Below are positions 18,888 to 27,795 of a DNA stretch of 64,000 nucleotides, in pieces (position 1 is the stretch's first letter; every line of letters begins with the position of its first letter). The translations under genes and the position numbers were made by a program. The DNA is from Solidesulfovibrio carbinolicus (GTDB lineage Bacteria; Desulfobacterota; Desulfovibrionia; Desulfovibrionales; Desulfovibrionaceae). The notes beneath the pieces were generated by a model. That model was not told the origin of the DNA, searched no databases, and saw nothing but the letters and a program-made list of their open reading frames with translations. The DNA lies in contig NZ_CP026538.1 of assembly GCF_004135975.1 (NCBI RefSeq), positions 62,001-126,000 of the forward strand, in the 5' to 3' direction.

Positions 18888-19768
18888 TGGCCGGCGACAA
18901 CATGCTCAAACTCGGCATTCCCAAAGGCTCCCTCCAGGACGCCACCATCGCGCTTTTTGAAAAATCCGGCTGGAAGATCCGGATGCACCACCGCAACTAC
19001 TTCCCGGAGATCAACGATCCCGAGATCACCTGCTCCATGTGCCGCGCCCAGGAAATGTCGCGTTACGTCGAGTCCGGCACCCTGGACTGCGGCCTGACCG
19101 GCAAGGACTGGATTCTGGAAAACGAGTCCGACGTGGTGGTCGTGGCCGACCTTGTCTATTCCAAGGTGAGCAACCGCCCGGCCCGCTGGGTGCTGGCCGT
19201 GGCCGCCGATTCGCCCTACAAGCGCCCCGAGGATCTGGCCGGCAAGAAGATCGCCACCGAGCTGTGCAACTTCACCAAGCAGTATTTCTCCGGCGCGGGC
19301 ATCCCGGTGGAAGTGGAATTCTCCTGGGGCGCCACCGAAGCCAAGGTGGTCGAAGGCCTGGCCGACGCCATAGTGGAAGTGACCGAGACCGGCACCACGA
19401 TAAAAGCCCATGGGCTGCGCATCATCTCCGATCTGCTGTCCACCAACACCCAGCTCATTGCCAACAAGAAGGCCTGGGAAGACCCGTTCAAACGCCGCAA
19501 GATCGAGATCCTCAACATGATGCTGCAAGGCGCGCTGCGGGCCGAGGGCCTGGTCGGCCTCAAGATGAACGTGCCCGAGGAGAAGATGCCGGCCATCATG
19601 GCCCTTCTGCCCAGCCTCACCGCTCCCACCGTGGCCAATCTCTACAACAAGGATTGGCTGTCGGTGGAAATCGTGGTCACCGAAGGCATCGTGCGCGACC
19701 TGATCCCCAAGCTCCACGACCTGGGAGCCGAGGGCATCATCGAATACGCGCTCAATAAGGTCATCTAG
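18887..19768 (+). CDS. hisG: ATP phosphoribosyltransferase, long form
   Basis: A 293-residue first enzyme of histidine synthesis, joining ATP and PRPP. The opening [22 protein letters not shown] and the GLTGKDW motif (near residue 70) are typical. The PRPP-binding loop [14 protein letters not shown] is near 163-176. The C-terminal third (from about 215, with [23 protein letters not shown]) is the ACT-like regulatory domain of long HisG that binds histidine. The long form works without HisZ. It is translationally coupled to hisI. Confidence 0.96.
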   Translation: MAGDNMLKLGIPKGSLQDATIALFEKSGWKIRMHHRNYFPEINDPEITCSMCRAQEMSRYVESGTLDCGLTGKDWILENESDVVVVADLVYSKVSNRPARWVLAVAADSPYKRPEDLAGKKIATELCNFTKQYFSGAGIPVEVEFSWGATEAKVVEGLADAIVEVTETGTTIKAHGLRIISDLLSTNTQLIANKKAWEDPFKRRKIEILNMMLQGALRAEGLVGLKMNVPEEKMPAIMALLPSLTAPTVANLYNKDWLSVEIVVTEGIVRDLIPKLHDLGAEGIIEYALNKVI

Positions 19769-19792
19769 CTTTCGAGCCAGAGCGATCAAGAA

Positions 19793-19824
19793 AAACGGCC
19801 GCGGGCGAAAGCTCGCGGCCGTTT
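19793..19824. terminator. Bidirectional terminator after hisG
   Basis: AAACGGCCGCGGGC and GCTCGCGGCCGTTT pair around a GAAA loop with one G-T pair. T/A-rich tracts lie on both sides. It separates the convergent hisG and the secreted-protein gene. Confidence 0.8.
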
Positions 19825-19879
19825 GGCGTTTGTGGCGTCCGCAGGGGGTCGCCATTTCCCCGCCCCCTGACGCAGCCCC

Positions 19880-20413
19880 TTATTTCCTCGGCAGATTGGG
19901 CAAAATCTCGTTGGCGGCGGCCACGATGCTGCGCCGCAGGCCGGGGTCGCTGTTGAGGAATTCGGCCACGGCCGTGGCCAGGGGTTCAGGGATGCCGGTG
20001 AGGTCACGGATGCCCAGGCGGGCGTCCACGGCCTTGCCGGCCGCGTCGATGCGCACCACCGGCGCGAGGTGGAAACGCACCGGCACCGGGTCGCCGCCGG
20101 AGACGAGATTGCAGCGCACTTCCTGGGGCGGCAGGGCCACGTCGCCCTTGGCGTGGAGCCGGGCTACGACTTCCGAGCGCTTGGCCGTGATGACGGCGGA
20201 GCAGGCCAGATCGGAGACGAAGCCGAAGGAATTGCTCTCCAGGCGCGAGCGCGTGGCCGGATCGAGGCGGAAACCGGTTTGGCAGGCGATCTGCTCGGCC
20301 TTGGGGTTGTCGAACACCTGGCGGCAGGCGTCGCCCTCAAGGACCACCCCGGCGCGCGACGGCGCGGGCAGAGCCAGACAGCACAGGATGACGACAAGGA
20401 CAGACAACTTCAT
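19880..20413 (-). CDS. Secreted protein of unknown function
   Basis: A 177-residue protein with a signal peptide (MKLSVLVVILCCLALPAPSRA, cleavage near residue 21). The mature part has three or four Cys residues (DACRQVF, IACQTGF, DLACSAV, VRCNLVS), likely disulfide-paired in the periplasm. No known domain was recognised. The ATG at 20413 is chosen because GGAGGA lies four bases upstream; an in-frame ATG at 20434 lacks this. It is a single gene between a terminator and a hairpin repeat. Confidence 0.7.
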   Translation of the reverse strand: MKLSVLVVILCCLALPAPSRAGVVLEGDACRQVFDNPKAEQIACQTGFRLDPATRSRLESNSFGFVSDLACSAVITAKRSEVVARLHAKGDVALPPQEVRCNLVSGGDPVPVRFHLAPVVRIDAAGKAVDARLGIRDLTGIPEPLATAVAEFLNSDPGLRRSIVAAANEILPNLPRK

Positions 20414-20497
20414 GGGTTCCTCCGGCAAGCGCATGGCGCTCCCCTACCGCTGCCGCCGCCGCAGAGCAAGGCCCGCCTCCCCTCCCTTTACCCATTT

Positions 20498-20536
20498 GGG
20501 GGGTCCGGGGGCCTCAGGCCCCCGGCCGCCGGAGGC
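20498..20536 (-). repeat. GC hairpin repeat (copy 4)
   Basis: Minus-strand reading GCCTCCGGCGGCCGGGGGCC then a mirror arm ending CCGGACCCC. It lies directly past the stop of the glycosyltransferase gene at 20541, in that gene's orientation. Confidence 0.7.
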
Positions 20537-20540
20537 ATCA

Positions 20541-21365
20541 TCACGTTTTTTTTGACAAAAACGCCATGTCCTCGGCCGCGCCGGCAAAATGCAGGAAGTG
20601 GGCGCGGGCAAGAGCCGCAGCGACGCAGCCGGCCTTGAGCCGGGCCAGGATGTCGGGCCGGTCGCGGCAGGCGGCCAGAAAGGCCGGGTCCATGAGAAAG
20701 GGGTAATGGTTGGCCAGGCTCGTGGCCCAGAGGGCGTTGAACCGGGGGTCAAGCCAGGCGACCGGGCCGTTTTGCAGCAGATGATAGGACAGAGGGCGCA
20801 TTTCGTAGAGCATGGACCGGCTGTCGGGCCGGCGGTCCTCGGCGTAGGCGGCGGCCATGGCCGGACCGTGGGCTTCGGGAGTAAGGACCATGACCCCGGT
20901 CTGAACCACGGTATCCGGGCCGTCCTCGAAGCCGTAGTGGCGGTAGAAGGCCTGGGGCGTGTCGTCGTCGGCCAGACTTGCCCCAATGGCCGCGAGACGG
21001 CGGCGCGTGGCGGCCTGGGCGGCGGCGTAGTCGGCCGGCGTGGGGCTGGCAAACTGCTCCACCGCCCCCAGGGTTCCGGGCGGCACGCCGTCAAAGACGT
21101 CTGGCGCGCCGGGAGCCACGGCGATGTCGGCGTCGAGCCACAGCACTTGATCGCAGGCCCGCAGCTTGGGGACGTCAAAAAGCAGGCATTTCTGCCAGGC
21201 CGGGCTGCGGGCGCGGCCGCGCGGCGAATCGTCGATGCGCTTGTCGAGAACGACCAGGGCCAGGCCGTGGGCCTTGGCGTAGGCTCGAACGCCTTGGGCG
21301 GCGTGGGCGGCGAAGCGCTTGCGGCAGGCTTCGCCCACGACCAGGGTGGCGATGGCGCGTTTCAT
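20541..21365 (-). CDS. GT-A-fold glycosyltransferase-like protein (GT8/GT34-like)
   Basis: A 274-residue soluble protein. Asp78-Ala79-Asp80 in QVLWLDADIAV is the DxD metal/nucleotide-sugar motif. The preceding SPAWQKCLLFDVPKL resembles the W-x-K helix of galactosyltransferase-like families. QTGVMVLTPEA and LWATSLANHYPF follow the usual acceptor-side pattern. No signal peptide or membrane helix is seen, so it acts in the cytoplasm. It lies 50 bases from the membrane glycosyltransferase gene on the same strand, and both probably serve the same surface glycan. The sugar and acceptor are unknown. Confidence 0.7.
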   Translation of the reverse strand: MKRAIATLVVGEACRKRFAAHAAQGVRAYAKAHGLALVVLDKRIDDSPRGRARSPAWQKCLLFDVPKLRACDQVLWLDADIAVAPGAPDVFDGVPPGTLGAVEQFASPTPADYAAAQAATRRRLAAIGASLADDDTPQAFYRHYGFEDGPDTVVQTGVMVLTPEAHGPAMAAAYAEDRRPDSRSMLYEMRPLSYHLLQNGPVAWLDPRFNALWATSLANHYPFLMDPAFLAACRDRPDILARLKAGCVAAALARAHFLHFAGAAEDMAFLSKKT

Positions 21366-21417
21366 GGCCGGCTCACGTAAGCCCTGGCAGCACGCTGGGG
21401 CTGGCTGGAAAAGGTTG

Positions 21418-23814
21418 TCAGCGAGCCCGAAAAAGGGCTTTGCCGTCCACGGTCCAGAGTTGGGCCTTGCCTTCCAGGTGAACCCGTATAGCGCCGTCGA
21501 GCTTTGGCAGCGGCAATTTGTATTGGGCGGCTGCCGGAGTCCAGCGGCTGTTGGAGTTGCCGCGCATGGTGAAAAATCCCACGGGCAAGCCGTCGGGCAT
21601 GATGAACTGGGCTGTCAGAAGCGAATCCTCGCCGGAAATACGGGGCAGGAATACGGCGTCGTTGTGGGGGGCCGTGTACCGAATATCGATGTCTCCAGCG
21701 GCCTGCCCGGGACGCAGGGAGCACATGGCCGCCCGGGGATCCTCCACGTCGTCGGGCCTGGCACACTGGATGACGTTTGCATCGTAGGCCAGGTGCTGTT
21801 CGATGCCGCTCGCGGCGGGGAATCGTTCGCTCTCGTAGTTCTCCAAAAGATAAGCGTTATAGGCGGCCGGACCGAGAATATTGTTCACCGTGGAGGCGTC
21901 CTTGGCGGCGATGACCGTGAAACCTTCCAGGCCGACCGTCCGCAAGCCCGATCCGGGCGAGGACGGCAGGCTGTCGTGGCACACCAGACGCAGACGCACG
22001 GTCATGGTGGTAAAAGGAGCATCATGCTCGAAGTGGATGATGGCCTGCCGTCTGGAGTCCATGCCGCCGGTGGCGAACACCTGGACGAACGGGGCGTCGT
22101 CGAAACGCACGTCCACCGCGACGACATTGCCCCAGCCGGCGCTGCGGTAGTCGAGGACGACGCCAAAGTGGGTGTTGCCGCCGGAATTGGTGAAGGCATA
22201 ATCGCAGACCGCTGGCGTGTCAGGCCGGGTGGCGATCATGGAAAAGCCTCTGGCCGAGGAGGCGAGACTGCAGTCGGCCAAAGCGGCGGCCTCGGCATAA
22301 AAGCGAGTATAGTCGAAGGCAAACGCTCGGAAAAAAGGTGTTGCCGCCATGTCCGTGGGGCCGGCCTTGGCCACGGCGCGGCGGAAAATGGTGACGGAAC
22401 GGAATTGTTCCTCGGCGTCAAAGGGACCGAAACGCTTGATGAAGCCCTCCTTGTTGCCGCCGACGTAGGTGTATTCCTTGCCGACGATGACGCTAGACAC
22501 CGGCGCGTCGGCCCCGGGAGCGTTGAGCCGGGCCGTTGGAGCGATGTAGCGATCAAGGTACCAGCCGGTGCATTTTTCCAGATAGTCACCCGTGAAATTA
22601 AGGACTTGGCCGGGCGTGGCCGTGTCGGCCAGACGCTGGGCGACGAGTTTGTAATTGTCACCGATGATGTCCACGTCGTAGCTGTCCACGGCATAGAACT
22701 TGTGGTGATAGCCGATCAGGACGGCCAGACCCAGGGCGACGGCGGCCAGGGCCGGGGCAGGGCGGCCGAACCGCGACAGCAGGGCTGTGGCGGAACAGGC
22801 CTGGGCCATAGCCAAGGGGAACATGAGAAAGGCGATATGGCGGCCCCAAAAATTGAGCGCGGTGTGGGTGACGACAAGTTGAACGTAGGGCACGGCCAGC
22901 AGAGCCAGGGTCAGGAAGAAAAACGGCTGATTGCCGCGCAGCAGCCACAGCCCATGCAGGGCCAGGGCGGCTAGGCTCAGACGAAGGGGAAGGTTGTTGA
23001 AGTAAAAGACATTGTCGAGAAGGGCGTTACAGTAAATTGACGTTATGCCGGCATAATCCATGCTTGCATTGAGATAGGCTTGGCTGACAGAGGATTTGGC
23101 GATGAACAGGGCGTAGAAACTGGCCACGAAAAGGCTGACCGCAAGGCCGAGCAGGACCGCCCGCCATACCGGGACGGCTCTGCGCGCGAGCAGGCCCAAC
23201 AGGCCCAGGCAGCCGACCACGGCGACGATGATGAAAAGCGAGGTGTAGACCAGGGAAAAGGATAACCCGAGGAGCAAGCCAAGCAGGGCGGTCAGGCCAG
23301 GGCGAAATTGGTCCTCACGGCTTAAGCGCAGATAGAGGAAAAAGATCAGAGCAAAAAGGGCTACCATGCAGGCGTAAGGGCGGACGGTGCGGATCAGAAA
23401 CAGAAACTGGGTGTTGACCATGAGCAAGACCAGGGCGGTCCGAGCCTGGGGTAGGGGCAGGACCAGCCTGGCGGCGGCATAACCGGCGATGCAGGTAACA
23501 AGGCCGCAAAAAACAGAAAAAAACCGTACGGTAAAGTCGTCTTTGCCGATAAACTCAAAAAGCTTTACTGTGAAATAAAAAAGAGGCGGATGCACTTCGA
23601 CGTAAGTCGACTGGTTGATGATAAATTCCAGGGAATGGGCAGCTGTCATGGGGACGAGAATCTCGTCCATCCACAGGGAGGGGACACCCAGGTTGTACAG
23701 AGCGACTGCGGCAAAAAAGCACAGGGCGATACAGGCTGAGCGGTCGCGGAACAGGGCTGTTAGGCCCACATCTTCAATTTCGGAAATGTGGGCTTTCGGG
23801 CGATGGGATATCAT
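21418..23814 (-). CDS. Multi-spanning membrane glycosyltransferase (GT39/ArnT-like)
   Basis: A 798-residue protein. The N-terminal 400-450 residues contain about ten to twelve hydrophobic helices. The first periplasmic loop has the acidic motif LWMDEILVP followed by HPPLFYFTVKLFEFIG, the hallmark of GT-C enzymes using a polyprenyl-phosphate sugar (PMT, ArnT). The C-terminal 350 residues are a soluble periplasmic beta-rich part with no family recognised. It has an RDRSA-type cytoplasmic N-terminus. The gene is the first of a minus-strand pair with the DxD glycosyltransferase and lies 48 bases downstream of the carbonic anhydrase. Donor and acceptor are unknown. Confidence 0.75.
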   Translation of the reverse strand: MISHRPKAHISEIEDVGLTALFRDRSACIALCFFAAVALYNLGVPSLWMDEILVPMTAAHSLEFIINQSTYVEVHPPLFYFTVKLFEFIGKDDFTVRFFSVFCGLVTCIAGYAAARLVLPLPQARTALVLLMVNTQFLFLIRTVRPYACMVALFALIFFLYLRLSREDQFRPGLTALLGLLLGLSFSLVYTSLFIIVAVVGCLGLLGLLARRAVPVWRAVLLGLAVSLFVASFYALFIAKSSVSQAYLNASMDYAGITSIYCNALLDNVFYFNNLPLRLSLAALALHGLWLLRGNQPFFFLTLALLAVPYVQLVVTHTALNFWGRHIAFLMFPLAMAQACSATALLSRFGRPAPALAAVALGLAVLIGYHHKFYAVDSYDVDIIGDNYKLVAQRLADTATPGQVLNFTGDYLEKCTGWYLDRYIAPTARLNAPGADAPVSSVIVGKEYTYVGGNKEGFIKRFGPFDAEEQFRSVTIFRRAVAKAGPTDMAATPFFRAFAFDYTRFYAEAAALADCSLASSARGFSMIATRPDTPAVCDYAFTNSGGNTHFGVVLDYRSAGWGNVVAVDVRFDDAPFVQVFATGGMDSRRQAIIHFEHDAPFTTMTVRLRLVCHDSLPSSPGSGLRTVGLEGFTVIAAKDASTVNNILGPAAYNAYLLENYESERFPAASGIEQHLAYDANVIQCARPDDVEDPRAAMCSLRPGQAAGDIDIRYTAPHNDAVFLPRISGEDSLLTAQFIMPDGLPVGFFTMRGNSNSRWTPAAAQYKLPLPKLDGAIRVHLEGKAQLWTVDGKALFRAR

Positions 23815-23862
23815 AAGGCTTTGCTTTCAACACGTTTTGCATAAAGTTGTGTGTCCGGCGAC

Positions 23863-24519
23863 TCATGGCGCGGGTTTGGTCTCGCAGCGCGCCACCAGGG
23901 GTTCGAAACTGCCGGTTTCAGGCAGGTAGCTTAAGAGTTCGCCGCGCTCCAGGTCGAAATACCAGCCATGCATATGCATTTCGCCGCGCATGACGCGTTC
24001 GAACACCCAGGGGAAGGTCAGCAGATTTTCCAGGGAAATAAGGACGGCGGCCTTTTCGCAGGCCTGCTGGCGCAGGTGGAAGTCCTTGTCGGCCAGCTTC
24101 TCGTTGACCTCGCGCAGGGCCGGTTCGGCGATCTTGACCCAAGGGGCGATGAATTCGCCAAGCTTTTCCTTCTGGGGGTGCATGAGCGCCTGGATGCCGC
24201 CGCAGCAGGAATGGCCCAGCACGATGACGTGCTCCACGCCAAGCACGCGCACGGCGTATTCCACGGCGGCGCTGACGCCGTGGTTGCCCGGAGTTTTTTC
24301 GTAGGGCGGCACGAGGTTGGCCACGTTTCGCACCACGAACATGTCGCCGGGTTCGCAGCCGGTGAGGATGGCCGGGTCCACGCGGGAGTCGGAGCAGGCG
24401 ATGACCAGGACCTTGGGGGTCTGGCCGCGCTTGAGGTCGGCAAAAAAGGTGCTGCCGTCGCAGAAATAGGTGCGCTGGAAGTTTTTAAATCCAGCCAGGA
24501 AGCGAGGAATGTCCTTCAT
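23863..24519 (-). CDS. can: Beta-class carbonic anhydrase
   Basis: A 218-residue enzyme interconverting CO2 and bicarbonate. The zinc ligands are all present: Cys42 with Asp44-Arg46 in ACSDSRVDP, His103 and Cys106 in LGHSCCGG. The FVVRNVANLVPP and HGVSAAVEYAVRVL segments are typical. No signal peptide is seen, so it is cytoplasmic. It probably supplies bicarbonate for carboxylations. It heads a run of minus-strand genes but is likely a separate unit. The symbol is by family (can/cynT). Confidence 0.93.
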   Translation of the reverse strand: MKDIPRFLAGFKNFQRTYFCDGSTFFADLKRGQTPKVLVIACSDSRVDPAILTGCEPGDMFVVRNVANLVPPYEKTPGNHGVSAAVEYAVRVLGVEHVIVLGHSCCGGIQALMHPQKEKLGEFIAPWVKIAEPALREVNEKLADKDFHLRQQACEKAAVLISLENLLTFPWVFERVMRGEMHMHGWYFDLERGELLSYLPETGSFEPLVARCETKPAP

Positions 24520-25047
24520 AGGGCAGGAACTCCGAGGGGGCCTTGGACAGGCGTGCCCACATGGTGAAAAACTGGCGGGAGGCGACTTCTTATCGAAGCG
24601 GTAACATCCCGATTCTCAACGACAAAGCGCACTCGGGAATCGTGCGGCAGGCCGGGGAATCGTCCGGTTCCTTTTCCGCCTGCGCTGTTGCTGCCTATCA
24701 TCGTCGCCGCCGGTCCGTCCAGCCGGGGCGCGGACACCGCGTATCCGAGACCATTTCTGCCATCAAATTTGTTGCCACCTTTTTTGTTGGGAGATTGACA
24801 GCGGCCCAGTTCCCCCTATGCGCTTGAAGCGCAACACCTCGGCCTGGAAGTGCAAGCGCCCCAGGAAGTCAAGGAGATCGGGGAAGATATCGGCAAGCGC
24901 ATCGAGCACTGGAAAGCCTGGCACAAACAGCAAGGGACGCCAGGCTAAAAACGCGCCCCGCCCCGCCCAAAGCGACGGCTTCGGATGGCCTCTTGCCCAT
25001 GTCCTGCACGATTGTTATAACGTCAGTGTCAACATGGAGGTGGCCCT
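24520..25047. other. Intergenic region containing an open gene fragment
   Basis: About 530 bases between the divergent carbonic anhydrase and the antitoxin. The first half shows no supportable gene on either strand. The second half holds a well-biased reading frame without a start (see 24799-24948), which suggests deletion of a larger gene. Confidence 0.5.
24799..24948 (+). pseudogene. 3' fragment of an unrecognised gene
   Basis: After a TGA at 24796-24798 this frame runs 49 codons to a TAA with strong third-position GC bias. It encodes a helical, charged C-terminus containing YALEAQHLGLEVQAP and EIGEDIGKRIEHWKAWHKQQ. There is no start codon with a ribosome binding site and no recognised family. 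It is probably the tail of a gene lost when the neighbouring toxin-antitoxin cassette arrived. Confidence 0.4.
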
Positions 25048-25275
25048 ATGCAGGCGCTCAAGATCAGAAAGGTGGGGAACTCCCTCGGGCTGGTGCTGCC
25101 GAAGGAAGCGGTGGCGCGGCTCAAGGTCGTGGAAGGCGATACCGTGTATCTGACGGATGCCGAAGACGGCTACCGGATAACGCCCATGGACGCGTCCTTT
25201 GCCGAGCAGATGGCGGCGGCGGAAGACATCATGCGCGAGGATCGGGACGTGTTGCGCGAGTTGTCCAACCGATGA
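25048..25275 (+). CDS. AbrB/MazE-type antitoxin of a Doc toxin
   Basis: A 75-residue protein. Residues 1-45 form an AbrB/MazE DNA-binding domain (LKIRKVGNSLGLVLPKEAVA then LKVVEGDTVYLT). Residues 50-75 (FAEQMAAAEDIMREDRDVLREL) are a helical tail of the Phd-like kind that can block the Fic active site. GGAGG precedes the ATG by six bases. The stop overlaps the toxin ATG by four bases (ATGA), the normal arrangement of a toxin-antitoxin operon. The combination of an AbrB head with a Doc toxin, rather than a YefM/Phd head, is notable. Confidence 0.85.
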   Translation: MQALKIRKVGNSLGLVLPKEAVARLKVVEGDTVYLTDAEDGYRITPMDASFAEQMAAAEDIMREDRDVLRELSNR

Positions 25276-25694
25276 CATGGCGATGGATTGCTGCCGCCGT
25301 GGTCCTGGCCGTCCACGACCAGCAGCTTGCCGAACATGGCGGCTCGGCCGGGGTCCGGGAAATGGGGTTGCTGGAAAGCGCCCTGGCCAGACCGGCGCAG
25401 CTCGCGGCCTACGGGGAGCCTGATGTTTTCGATCTGGCCGCAACCTACGCCCATGGCATCGCCAGGAATCATCCCTTCGTGGACGGCAACAAACGCACGG
25501 CCTATGTCGCGTGCATGCTCTTCCTGCGGCTTCATGGGGTTCGCATTGATGCCCCGGGACCGGAGCGCGTCATGGTGTTCGAGCAGCTCGGCAAGGGGTC
25601 GCTTGACCGGGATGCCCTGGCTGGATGGTTGCGGGCGCGAGGAAAAGAGTTTGCGGACCAGCCTCGTGAGGCGGTCTCGGCACCTTTTGGATGA
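25272..25694 (+). CDS. doc: Death-on-curing family toxin (Doc, Fic fold)
   Basis: A 140-residue Fic-fold protein. The Doc-type motif HPFVDGNKRTA lies at residues 67-77, with Lys74 in place of the Gly of AMP-transferring Fic enzymes. This marks Doc kinases that phosphorylate elongation factor EF-Tu. Upstream helices (LAVHDQQLAEHGG, MGLLESALARP) also match Doc. The ATG at 25272 overlaps the antitoxin stop. It is followed by tRNA-Ser on the other strand 25 bases downstream. Confidence 0.88.
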   Translation: MTWRWIAAAVVLAVHDQQLAEHGGSAGVREMGLLESALARPAQLAAYGEPDVFDLAATYAHGIARNHPFVDGNKRTAYVACMLFLRLHGVRIDAPGPERVMVFEQLGKGSLDRDALAGWLRARGKEFADQPREAVSAPFG

Positions 25695-25719
25695 AACTGG
25701 ACTGTGTTGGACACTGATT

Positions 25720-25809
25720 TGGCGGAGGGAGAGGGATTTGAACCCCCGGACGGGTTTCCCCGCCAATGGTTTTCAAGACCACCGCCTTAAACCGCTCGGC
25801 CATCCCTCC
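25720..25809 (-). tRNA. tRNA-Ser, anticodon TGA
   Basis: The minus strand gives a 90-nt class II tRNA. The acceptor GGAGGGA pairs with TCCCTCC. The anticodon loop CTTGAAA carries TGA. A long variable arm (TTGGCGGGGAAACCCGTCC) and T-loop GGTTCAAATCC are present, with discriminator G and encoded CCA. Confidence 0.96.
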
Positions 25810-25822
25810 GCAGACAGCCTCT

Positions 25823-26527
25823 TTAAAGCGCTTTGCCCGGACAGGCAATATCCATCTCATCGGCTTCGCAGCCCAGATGCCCCAGTTCCGTGAAAAGCGC
25901 CTCGGGCATCTCCAGAAAAGCCAGCCCCACCCCAGGCACCGTGCGCCGCAGCGCCCAGGCCTCGTGCCAGGCCACCCGGGTGCGCACCGGCACGTCGGTC
26001 ACATCCGGAAACACCACCCAGGCCTCCTGGCCGATCTCCCAGGACGCCGTGGTGAACAAAAAACAACCGAGATAGGAAACATTGATGGTGCAGGTCTTTT
26101 CGCCGCCGTCGCCGCCGTCCGGCGGCGCGCGCCACAACACGGCCGGCAGATTGGCCTCCACCCGCTCGCCGCGCCGCAGGCTGCGCGGCAGAAAATCGCG
26201 GCAGGCGGCCGTAAATACGGACAGCCCGTCCCGCGACGGCGGCCCGGCGTCGGCCCCCAGGGCATAGACCGTGTCCGTGGCCGGATCGTATTTGAGGCGC
26301 GCCGAGGGGTAGATCTCGGCCAGACGTTGCAGCACGCGCTTGTCGAAGTGCTTTTCCCGCACCAGCGTTGGCACGTCGAACAGCACGCCGTTATACCGGC
26401 GGCGGCGGGCCGCGCCAAGCAGCTCCTGGGGCGTCTGCGCCACGTCGCAGGCCGCGCCCAGGCGCGTCAGTTCGGCCACGATGCGATCCCGGGCCTGGCC
26501 CCGGCGGGCCACAAGCAGCATATGCAT
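25823..26527 (-). CDS. PilZ-domain protein with N-terminal receiver-like domain
   Basis: About 234 residues from the ATG at 26527. The N-terminal 90 residues (HMLLVARRGQARDRIVAEL then NGVLFDVPTLV) look like a degenerate response-receiver fold. The C-terminal half has the c-di-GMP-binding PilZ pattern: LRRGERVEANLPAVLW with the arginines, and NVSYLGCFLFT standing for the usual D/NxSxxG. It is probably a c-di-GMP effector in motility or surface attachment, which fits the adjacent cheV. An ATG at 26551 is in frame but has a poorly spaced ribosome binding site. It is close to cheV and on the same strand, so the two may share a transcript. Confidence 0.75.
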   Translation of the reverse strand: MHMLLVARRGQARDRIVAELTRLGAACDVAQTPQELLGAARRRRYNGVLFDVPTLVREKHFDKRVLQRLAEIYPSARLKYDPATDTVYALGADAGPPSRDGLSVFTAACRDFLPRSLRRGERVEANLPAVLWRAPPDGGDGGEKTCTINVSYLGCFLFTTASWEIGQEAWVVFPDVTDVPVRTRVAWHEAWALRRTVPGVGLAFLEMPEALFTELGHLGCEADEMDIACPGKAL

Positions 26528-26607
26528 GGATGGCGACCGTCCTTGAAACATCCTGTCCGGTCAAAACCAGGCGGGCCTTGCCGCTGCAGTCATCGCTCCC
26601 GGCAACG

Positions 26608-27570
26608 TTACCGGCTGGCTTCGATGAGCTTGCGGGCGCGCTCGGCCAGGGTGCCGACCTCGGGCTTGGTGACCTGGTCGTCGGCCCCCACCGAAAGCCC
26701 CTTGTGGTAGAGCTGGTCGTTAATCAGCGACGAAAAAAGCACCACCGGCAGCTGCTTGAGCATCGGGTCGTCCTTGATCTTCTTGCACAGGGTATGGCCG
26801 TCCATTGACGGCATTTCGATGTCGGTCACGACAAGATTGACGTTGTCGGTCAGCGGCTGGCCGCCCTTGGTCGCGGCCTCGCGCCATTGCGCCAGACGGT
26901 CCCAGGCGTTTTGGCCGTTGACGTCCTGGATGACCTCGAAGCCGTCCTTCTCCAGATAGGTGGCGATGAGCCGGCGGATGGAGTTGGAGTCGTCCACCAC
27001 CAACGTCTTGTAGGCCGAACGCTCCGGTTCGGGAATGGCCGCCTCCGCGCGCTGGCGATCCGTCTTCATGGCCAGGGCGGGGTTTAAGTCCCAGATGATC
27101 TGTTCCATGTCGAGGATAAGCACGATGTGGTCCGGGAACTTCACCACGCCGGTGAAATTGTTGGCCGCGAACTGGGCCACGTAGCCCGACGGGGGCTCCA
27201 CCTCGGACCAGCTCAGGCGGTGGATGCGGGTGACGCCCGAGACCATGAAGGCGTTTATGACCTTGTTGAATTCCGAGACGATGACCTTGGTGTTCTCGTC
27301 GCGAGCCATGGGCTTGCCCAGCCACATGGACAGGTCAATGAGCGGAATGACCCGGGAGCGCAGATTAAAGGTGCCAATCACGCACGGATGCGGCGTTTGC
27401 GGCATCCCCGTCACTTTGGGCAGCCGGATGATCTCCAGCACCTTGGCCACGTTGACGCCGTAATAGGCCCGGTACGGTTTGGCCCCGGGTTCGGTGGCCT
27501 CATCAATGTAAAACTCGATGATTTCGAGTTCATTGGTCCCCGCCTCAAGCAAAATATTGGTCTGCGCCAT
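26608..27570 (-). CDS. cheV: Chemotaxis coupling protein CheV (CheW-REC)
   Basis: A 320-residue protein. Residues about 15-165 are a CheW domain (YGVNVAKVLEIIRLP, GTFNLRSRVIPLIDLSMWLG). Residues about 187-315 are a receiver with acidic Asp193-Asp194, phospho-acceptor Asp250 in VVTDIEMPSMDG, a Ser/Ser pair in LFSSL and Lys in VTKPE. CheV couples receptors to CheA and adapts through phosphorylation. The nearest receptor in this window is the MCP at 54.6 kb. It lies upstream of the PilZ gene on the same strand. Confidence 0.95.
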   Translation of the reverse strand: MAQTNILLEAGTNELEIIEFYIDEATEPGAKPYRAYYGVNVAKVLEIIRLPKVTGMPQTPHPCVIGTFNLRSRVIPLIDLSMWLGKPMARDENTKVIVSEFNKVINAFMVSGVTRIHRLSWSEVEPPSGYVAQFAANNFTGVVKFPDHIVLILDMEQIIWDLNPALAMKTDRQRAEAAIPEPERSAYKTLVVDDSNSIRRLIATYLEKDGFEVIQDVNGQNAWDRLAQWREAATKGGQPLTDNVNLVVTDIEMPSMDGHTLCKKIKDDPMLKQLPVVLFSSLINDQLYHKGLSVGADDQVTKPEVGTLAERARKLIEASR

Positions 27571-27795
27571 GGCCGTCCTCGCCTGCCGTCAGCCCTGCAA
27601 GGCCTTCGTGGTTATTGCCGCCGCCCGTTTCCCAAGGCCGCCGGTTGCGGCAGGCCCCATGTAGTCCCTTAGCCGTTCGAGACAGCGGGCGCAAGCTTTT
27701 GCCGGCGCGGGAGCGCGCCTTTACAGGCACGCCCCGCCTGGACTACAAGTCGCCTGCGTCACCCAACGCCAAGCGATCATCCGGCGAGCAAACAT

